64,000 bases of DNA, from contig JANUWF010002278.1 in assembly GCA_026120185.1 (NCBI GenBank), positions 718,001 through 782,000 on the forward strand, in the 5' to 3' direction. Position 1 is the first letter of the stretch, and each line of letters begins with the position of its first letter. This document shows positions 59,001-64,000 of this stretch, one piece after another. Source of the stretch: Voacanga thouarsii. Taxonomy: Eukaryota > Streptophyta > Magnoliopsida > Gentianales > Apocynaceae. The notes below the pieces were generated by a model that did no database searches, was not told where the DNA came from, and saw nothing but the letters and a program-made list of their open reading frames with translations. A program made the position numbers and the translations under genes.

Positions 59001-60045
59001 CCTATGAACTAGTATGAACGTTGAGTACTAAATAAAGGTTATGACAATTGGACTAGCTAGCGTTAGAGATAGACTATCCCAAGTAATTTGGTTCTAGTTC
59101 TAGGGGTGGTCTTACTCGAAATAGAGCGACAAGACATTGGAAATAACCAGTTTCCCCAGCTAGCACTGCCCCAATGAGTAAGCTTCCATTAATTAATTGA
59201 TCAGCGAAACACCCAATCTGTGATTGACCCTTGTCAACCTCGAGGTAGGGGGAGTATCGAATGGGGATCTATACTACCATAAGCAAAAAGAATTGATATG
59301 ATTTGAGGTATATTGTGATGATAATCTTACCACTCTGACAATGCATAGTTGAATGTTGTAGGCTTATTCCTTAGCACAATAAGACTGTGATGTCAAAAGC
59401 GAAGCCTTATGTGCTTTGCATGCATGTCAACCTTCTATTGATAGGAAAACTTGCATTTCTGAAAGTATGGGGCAATGATGTTGATAAAACCCAGTTTCTA
59501 AATATGTCCAAGATATGGGACATTAATTTGCTAAATGTGCTTGAGATTTTGAACAACTCTTGAGTAAAACTTCCTCTACTCAGTTGTATAGTTGTTTTCA
59601 GTGGAAAGGCCCAATAAACTTCTGCTGTTTACTTTTCATGAATCCATGACAACTCTCTTTGCCTTGTCTTCTTTAAGAAAATACTAACACCCATGGGACT
59701 CATTGGGCGTAAATCACTCACACATAATTATATATATTTTTTTCTAGGATCTGGAGCCGAAAGATAGTAGTTCTAAAGATGGTTTAGTGTTTTTTGAGAT
59801 TTTACACTCTATAGATTTAGCTATATTACTGTATGGATTGGAATATGTGCAGATGTACAATGACTTACCCATTTCCTTTGGATGTATACTACGACTCAAG
59901 TTAAGCTAATTTTGATGCATTCATTATCTATTTATCTTTCCATTTTAGTTTGTAGGTTATAAAGACCCCTTGTATAAGCAACTAGATGGGGTGACACCTA
60001 GCTTTATTATACGCTTCCGCTATGTCTTTTATGTGGGGAGTTACA
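56092..60045 (+). repeat. 3' LTR of Tekay-like element
   Basis: It begins TGTAACATCCTATCTG and ends TGGGGAGTTACA, followed by the target site TAATT. It is collinear with 26869-30673 and has TATAAAG at 59958-59964. Confidence 0.9.
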
Positions 60046-60280
60046 TAATTAATATAGGAACTCTGTTAGAGTTTAGCTAAATGACTACAAAGTTGGATCA
60101 GGTATAGCCGACCCAGATCTAATACCTGCATACTCAGGTATATGACTCTTTATACTATCCTCGACAGGTATTTAGATCAGGTCATGTCTGGTACATGATA
60201 TTGCTAATTAAGTCTGAGTCTAGGCCCAAGACAAGGTGATCCAAGCACTATTTAGCCCATTTTACAACCCTATTTGAGTA

Positions 60281-60350
60281 TCTTCAATATCGATTTGTAG
60301 TTACAGTATGTTTTCTTGAAAAGATATTTATTCCAACTTTATTTTGCATT
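60281..60350 (+). pseudogene. CACTA TNP2 transposase, third piece after the hAT-like element
   Basis: The frame reads LQYRFVVTVCFLEKIFIPT, which fits the TNP2 block following the segment that ends at 26113 (family form: VTLCKLEKIFPPSFF). The join across more than 34 kb of inserted DNA supports the nest model. Nothing recognisable continues beyond about 60350. Confidence 0.7.
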
Positions 60351-60396
60351 AATTTATTAATTATTATTTTATCAGTATTATTATTTGGTGACTATT

Positions 60397-60642
60397 TGTT
60401 GGAAACATTCCCTTAAAGATAAAAAAGTTTCTGTAGAGATATTTATTTTACAATAATAAAAGTATTTTTTTTCATTAAGTTTGTATTCACCATTTTTTCA
60501 TACATGAAGTTCCAAGTATATTAATAAGTGATCTACGTGGTGAATCATGCTTCATAGTAAAGTGTAGATCACAGTTACTTAATATACAGTTAACTTGATT
60601 GATTGATAAAGTTGGATACTTTGTTAATGTTTGGATTATTAC
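60397..60642 (+). mobile_element. Copia-type LTR fragment (5' part)
   Basis: TGTTGGAAACATTCCCTTAAAG opens like the minus-strand readings of the Copia solo LTRs at 33705, 14040 and 48414 (TGTTGG, then a CCCTA/CCTTA-type string and an AT-rich stretch with AATAATA). The piece is cut at 60642 by the next insertion. The preceding 5 bp are CTATT. The other end lies outside the window. Confidence 0.45.
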
Positions 60643-61453
60643 TGTAATACCCTTTGATATAGTAGAGAGAATGTATTGCATGCCATATAACATATGCATA
60701 TGATAATTTTGAAGCATTCATATATCTTTTACCTTGAATGCGTATGATTATATTGAGTAGTTAGGTTGATTGGGGATTCTATTTTCTTTGTATGTATGGA
60801 TTTTTATTAGTGATGATGGTAGATGAGGTGATGAGTTAGCATTAAGATGAAGGTAAAGTGATTTGTTAGGAATGAATATGGACATAAGAGTTATTGCGGT
60901 GAGATGGTTAGAGTTTGGAGTTTGCTTTCTAATAACTTGAGCTCAAATCTTATCTCAAGCAAAATTATTTCGATTTTCAATTTCTTTCCCTTCCTTGGTC
61001 AGTTACTACTTTATCAATTATCACTTGATGCATTTGAATTCCTAGGACATAGGAGCTATGTCTTAAGAAGGTTTAAAAGTTAAATTTAAATTTATTACTT
61101 ATGTTATAATTGTCTTTAACTACTCTAAATTTATTTTCCTACTTATTGTAGAATATTTTATATTGATTCCTAGGTTGGTCAAGTGCTAAAAAGTAGAAGG
61201 TTTTCATTTTTATTTAATTTTTAGATGGAGGAATTCAAGGGATTAAATGCTAAACTTCCTGAATTTCTTCCTAAAACCTCTCATCTTTTAACCAATTTTG
61301 ATTTTGAGATCCTTTATCTTTTTCTTTGTGATAGCTGGCTACTTTCATACACCATGATTCCCTCATTTTGGGCATTCTAGCCGAAAGCTAGGAGGAGAGG
61401 AAGGTAAAGCAAGCTTCTCTAAAATTTTAATACTAAGGTTTGAGTTAGTCTTG
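60643..61453 (+). mobile_element. Tekay-like LTR fragment (5' part), fourth copy
   Basis: It starts TGTAATACCC, then has GCATGCCATATAACATATGCATATG, similar to the start of the LTR at 51461. The tRNA-like block is at the expected distance (about 250 bp). The rest resembles the 5' portion of the family loosely. It is interrupted at 61454. Confidence 0.6.
60892..60962 (+). other. tRNA-like block in Tekay-like LTR (copy 4)
   Basis: GAGATGGTTAGAG (A-box-like) and GAGCTCAAATCTTATC (B-box-like) have tRNA-like spacing, about 250 bp into the LTR fragment. It is more diverged than copies 2 and 3. Confidence 0.5.
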
Positions 61454-62933
61454 TGATGCGTGTTTTTTAGTGTCAAAAATATTACCAACAAATTACACAA
61501 TAATCAAGTTTTAATTAAAATGCCAACCACTAAAACCACACATACGGGCAAGTATACCCATCGTATAGTATAGGGAATAGCAGGTATCGAATTCATAAGA
61601 ACTTAAGCTCCCACCTTACTTTATCCAAATTTTCATTGTTTAGCCAATGAAATAAAGGAATAGAGGTAATTAAAACACAAACCTAATATACTAGAGAAAA
61701 TCAAGCCACACAAGAAAAGTCACAAAGATAATCAAGGAGTGAGAATAAGGAGGAAAGACATGTAAATAAATAGAAATCCATGAATACACAACAATGATTG
61801 ACTAGCTATTCTCTTAATTTATTATTATCTTGGCTTCATAAAAAATTAAAGTAGACTCACTTTGTTTGTAATCTATGGAATCACTATCTTCTAATTAAAT
61901 CAGTGAATATATTCTATCTCAACCAATTTATCTAAAAGATACATTAAAGTCAATCCTTACAGAAACTCCTATATTCAGGTGATCTAAGCATGAAATTAGC
62001 CAATAAACCTATATTCTAGTAATAATCAACCAATCTTTGATTACTTAGTCTTTACCCTTAACCTCTTTTTTAAGCAAGTTAAGAATAACTAGTATTGAAT
62101 TAATTAGTTAGCCATTCTCTCCTAACATCATTTTGCAAGTTAATTAGAAGATAACTAATCAATTCAATAAGATATTATGCTCAAGAAGTCAAATATCAAG
62201 AATAGCAATAAATTGATCAAAGAATTAAAATCAATACAAAACCATAAATCTAAAAGAATATCCTCTAAAGACAATTAAAACACTAACCTCAAATTGTCAA
62301 TAAATTACAAAGAAGAGAAAAAGAAACCACTCATAGATAAGTAAGCCTTATTATTCTTCTTCCTTGAAACCTTCTTGAGCAATCTCCCCTTCTTCTCCAA
62401 GAATTCTCCTTGATCCTCTTAAATCTTGGTGTTTTTCTAGGAGTTTTCTAAAGATGTTACATCAAAGAATTGAAAATTATGAAAACTTTGAAAACTAGTT
62501 TGTAGAATGTTATTCTATTTTATTTACAGGAGTTCTAATTGTCAAAAAGTGTGTACAAAAGTCCTTTTTCGTAGCTGAAAGAGTTCCTAAAAGAATCAAA
62601 CATAAATTGCCAAAATCTGCTCTGAAAAGGAAACCCCACCGACACCAGGTCCATTCGACCCACCTGGAGTCGGGTCCAATCTATTTCCCCTCAAAATTGC
62701 TGCTTTTCTAGAGCAGACCTGGAACATAATGCCTTAACTAGACCTGACGCTGGGTACAGTATGGAGTCTTTTACTTTTTACTCGAAATCTATTTAAATCT
62801 ACACAAATTTGTCAAAAATAGTTTTTACAAGCAAAATATCAAATAGGATGGAATATACCTAGTTATTACAACAAAAGTATCTCAAATTGACCTCAAATAA
62901 CTAGAAAAATAGTGATGATTTTAGCCCATATCA
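61454..62933 (-). repeat. 3' LTR of second tRNA-Asp type copy
   Basis: On the minus strand it begins TGATATGGGCTAAAATC and ends AACACGCATCA (1480 bp). It is collinear with the LTRs at 11674 and 17506, for example GGGCAAGTATACC near 61548 against GGTATACTTGCCC near 13066. Confidence 0.9.
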
Positions 62934-62950
62934 ATTCCCCCACATTTAAG
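62934..62950 (-). other. Polypurine tract of second copy
   Basis: On the minus strand this reads TTAAATGTGGGGGAAT directly before the LTR, better preserved than the tract of the plus-strand copy. Confidence 0.7.
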
Positions 62951-64000
62951 CTTTGCTTGTCCTCAAGCAAACAAGAATCAAAACACTAAGTATATGGCTT
63001 AAGATAAAACAACTTTTCAATTTATCCTTAGCCAATTCATCCATAATAAAAGAATAATCTTCTCCCAACCTCAAATACAAACTTGTTATTCATTCAACCA
63101 TTTGAAAACCTTTCAAACCCATGTATTAAATCGAATAATCCCAAGGCCATCAAAGTTAAATTAAACAAGCTTATATCTAGTATAAGAAAATTATCTTACT
63201 CCTCAAGTAGAAGCATAGTAATATAAATCATACACATCAAGCCATTTAATCAATTCAAGCATTATAAACTCAAATTTACATAACTCGAGTTAATGAAATA
63301 AGGAAAACACTCCACTCTCTCTCTCTCTCTCTTTTTTCAATAACTTAGGGAATTGATAGCCTCAAGTGTATGGATTTCTCTTCATACACTGTATTGTCCC
63401 CCTTATAGTCATCATCATCTTTTTAGTAAATTTCTTTTTCTTTCTTCTTTCTTTATTTACCTTCTTGCCTTTAGGATAGTTTCAAGATAGTGCACCAAAC
63501 AATACTTACTATTTCTCTCCATATTAACTCCCTTTTCAGCAAAACATTTTCTTTTTTTTTTTCCTCAAAAGATGAAAGCAAAATTTTTTCAACTCAAATT
63601 TTTTTCTTTTCACTTAAATTTTTTTCTCACATTCCTTATTCACAACTCAATGTCAAGTCAACTTTAAATCTATAATACAAGAATTAATTAACAATTCTTC
63701 CCATATTTCAACTTAAAGAATAAAACAAAGCTCAAATACCAAATATAACCAAAGTTAACTTAAATTCTCAAAACTTAGCAAAATTCAACTTAATACACAA
63801 ATTTACCTTTTTAATAAAAATCCAACCATAATGAATGACAAATCCATATCCAAAGTCCAAAAGAAAATAAAAAATCCATTATAGACATATAAGCTCAATT
63901 TAGCTCCAAACATTAAATGTTCAAATTTTCAAAAATTGTTTGATACCAAGAAAATACCAAGATAATTGATAAAAACTTGGATAAATAATATTACTAAACC

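Larger units (their letters stand above)
26869..60045 (+). mobile_element. Tekay-like Ty3/Gypsy retrotransposon, gag-only, hosting nested insertions
   Basis: LTRs of 3805 bp (26869-30673) and 3954 bp (56092-60045) are flanked by the perfect 5-bp duplication TAATT (26864-26868 and 60046-60050). The primer site resembles initiator tRNA-Met. The internal region is 30674-32393, 50697-51460 and 55753-56091, about 2.8 kb once the SIRE element and the solo LTR at 51461 are removed. It holds gag with zinc knuckles, then passes directly to the 3' end with no reverse transcriptase, RNase H, integrase or chromodomain. Long LTRs and the ending CGAGGATGAAATTTC before the 3' LTR are typical of the Tekay/Del chromovirus lineage. 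Confidence 0.85.
26114..60272. mobile_element. hAT-like non-autonomous DNA transposon, split by the Tekay-like retrotransposon
   Basis: The left end TAGGGCGGTCAATTGG (26114) and the reverse complement of the right end, TAGGGTTGTAAAATGG (ending at 60272), match at 12 of 16 positions. The flanks CTTGAGTA (26106-26113) and TTTGAGTA (60273-60280) are an 8-bp duplication with one transition, the hAT size. The element proper is 26114-26868 plus 60051-60272, about 980 bp. Both arms carry GGGTCCGGTAC-like subterminal strings, and no transposase is visible. The interrupted TNP2 frame resumes at 60281, which supports the boundaries independently. Confidence 0.72.
61454..64000 (-). mobile_element. Second tRNA-Asp type retrotransposon copy, minus strand, cut by the window end
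   Basis: On the minus strand the 3' LTR occupies 62933-61454, preceded by a purine tract and about 1.07 kb of the 3' internal region running off the window at 64000. It is of the same family as 11674-18990, with matching LTRs and a matching internal region near 63340-63420. The 5-bp flank at 61449-61453 is TCTTG; its partner lies outside. The 5' LTR is beyond the window. It is the outermost recent insertion at this edge. Confidence 0.85.

Noticed and set aside
60487..60717. 76-codon minus-strand frame as an independent gene
   Set aside because: It spans the junction of a Copia LTR fragment and a Tekay-like LTR fragment, so it cannot be an old functional frame.

Overview
This window looks like a repeat-dense, AT-rich stretch of a flowering-plant nuclear genome, probably a eudicot and probably heterochromatic. 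Every recognisable coding remnant is a plant transposable-element protein: Helitron Rep/helicase, CACTA TNP2 transposase, SIRE-type Ty1/Copia gag-pol, and Tekay-type Ty3/Gypsy gag. I found no host gene, tRNA gene, rRNA gene or CRISPR array. All coding regions carry stops or frameshifts. Element identities rest on motif recognition from memory; no database search was possible.

Left part (1-19462). A decayed Helitron polyprotein (about 304-5740, several GT-AG introns) is followed directly by a degenerate tandem array of 0.7-1.3 kb units (5941-9975). Next comes the terminal region of a truncated CACTA transposon ending in TTCTTGTAGTG (9976-10958), then about 0.7 kb of unassigned DNA. A non-autonomous LTR retrotransposon with a tRNA-Asp type primer site follows (11674-18990, 1.5 kb LTRs), carrying a 1.5 kb Copia solo LTR inside it (14040-15558). 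A short unassigned spacer (18996-19462) closes this part.

Right part (19463-64000) is one nest of insertions that can be unpicked by target-site duplications (TSDs). The base is a CACTA TNP2 transposase pseudogene whose pieces lie at 19463-21199, 25807-26113 and 60281-60350. It was split by a 4.6 kb Tekay-like solo LTR (21200-25801, TSD atcgg) and by a roughly 1 kb hAT-like element (26114-60272, TSD about yttgagta). The hAT element was split by a Tekay-like retrotransposon with 3.8 and 3.95 kb LTRs, a gag, but no recognisable pol (26869-60045, TSD taatt). That element was split by a SIRE-type Copia element (32394-50696, TSD caaag) and by another 4.3 kb solo LTR (51461-55752, TSD agcta). The SIRE element carries a Copia solo LTR in its leader (33705-39847, TSD gtttc), itself split by a 4.25 kb Tekay-like solo LTR (34496-38748, TSD ataat). 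It also carries a Copia solo LTR in its 3' LTR (48414-49866, TSD gcacc). At the right edge the TNP2 remnant runs into a Copia LTR piece (60397), then a fourth Tekay-like LTR piece (60643), then the 3' LTR of a second, minus-strand copy of the tRNA-Asp type element (61454), which continues past the window.

The main biological points are: insertion order readable to six levels; a high share of solo LTRs; a gag-only Tekay-like element with LTRs longer than its internal region; a tRNA-like block with Pol III A/B-box sequences at the same place in four LTRs of one family; a conserved TATAAAG block close to the 3' end of two related LTR families; and an integrase deletion plus an ORF3 remnant in the SIRE element.
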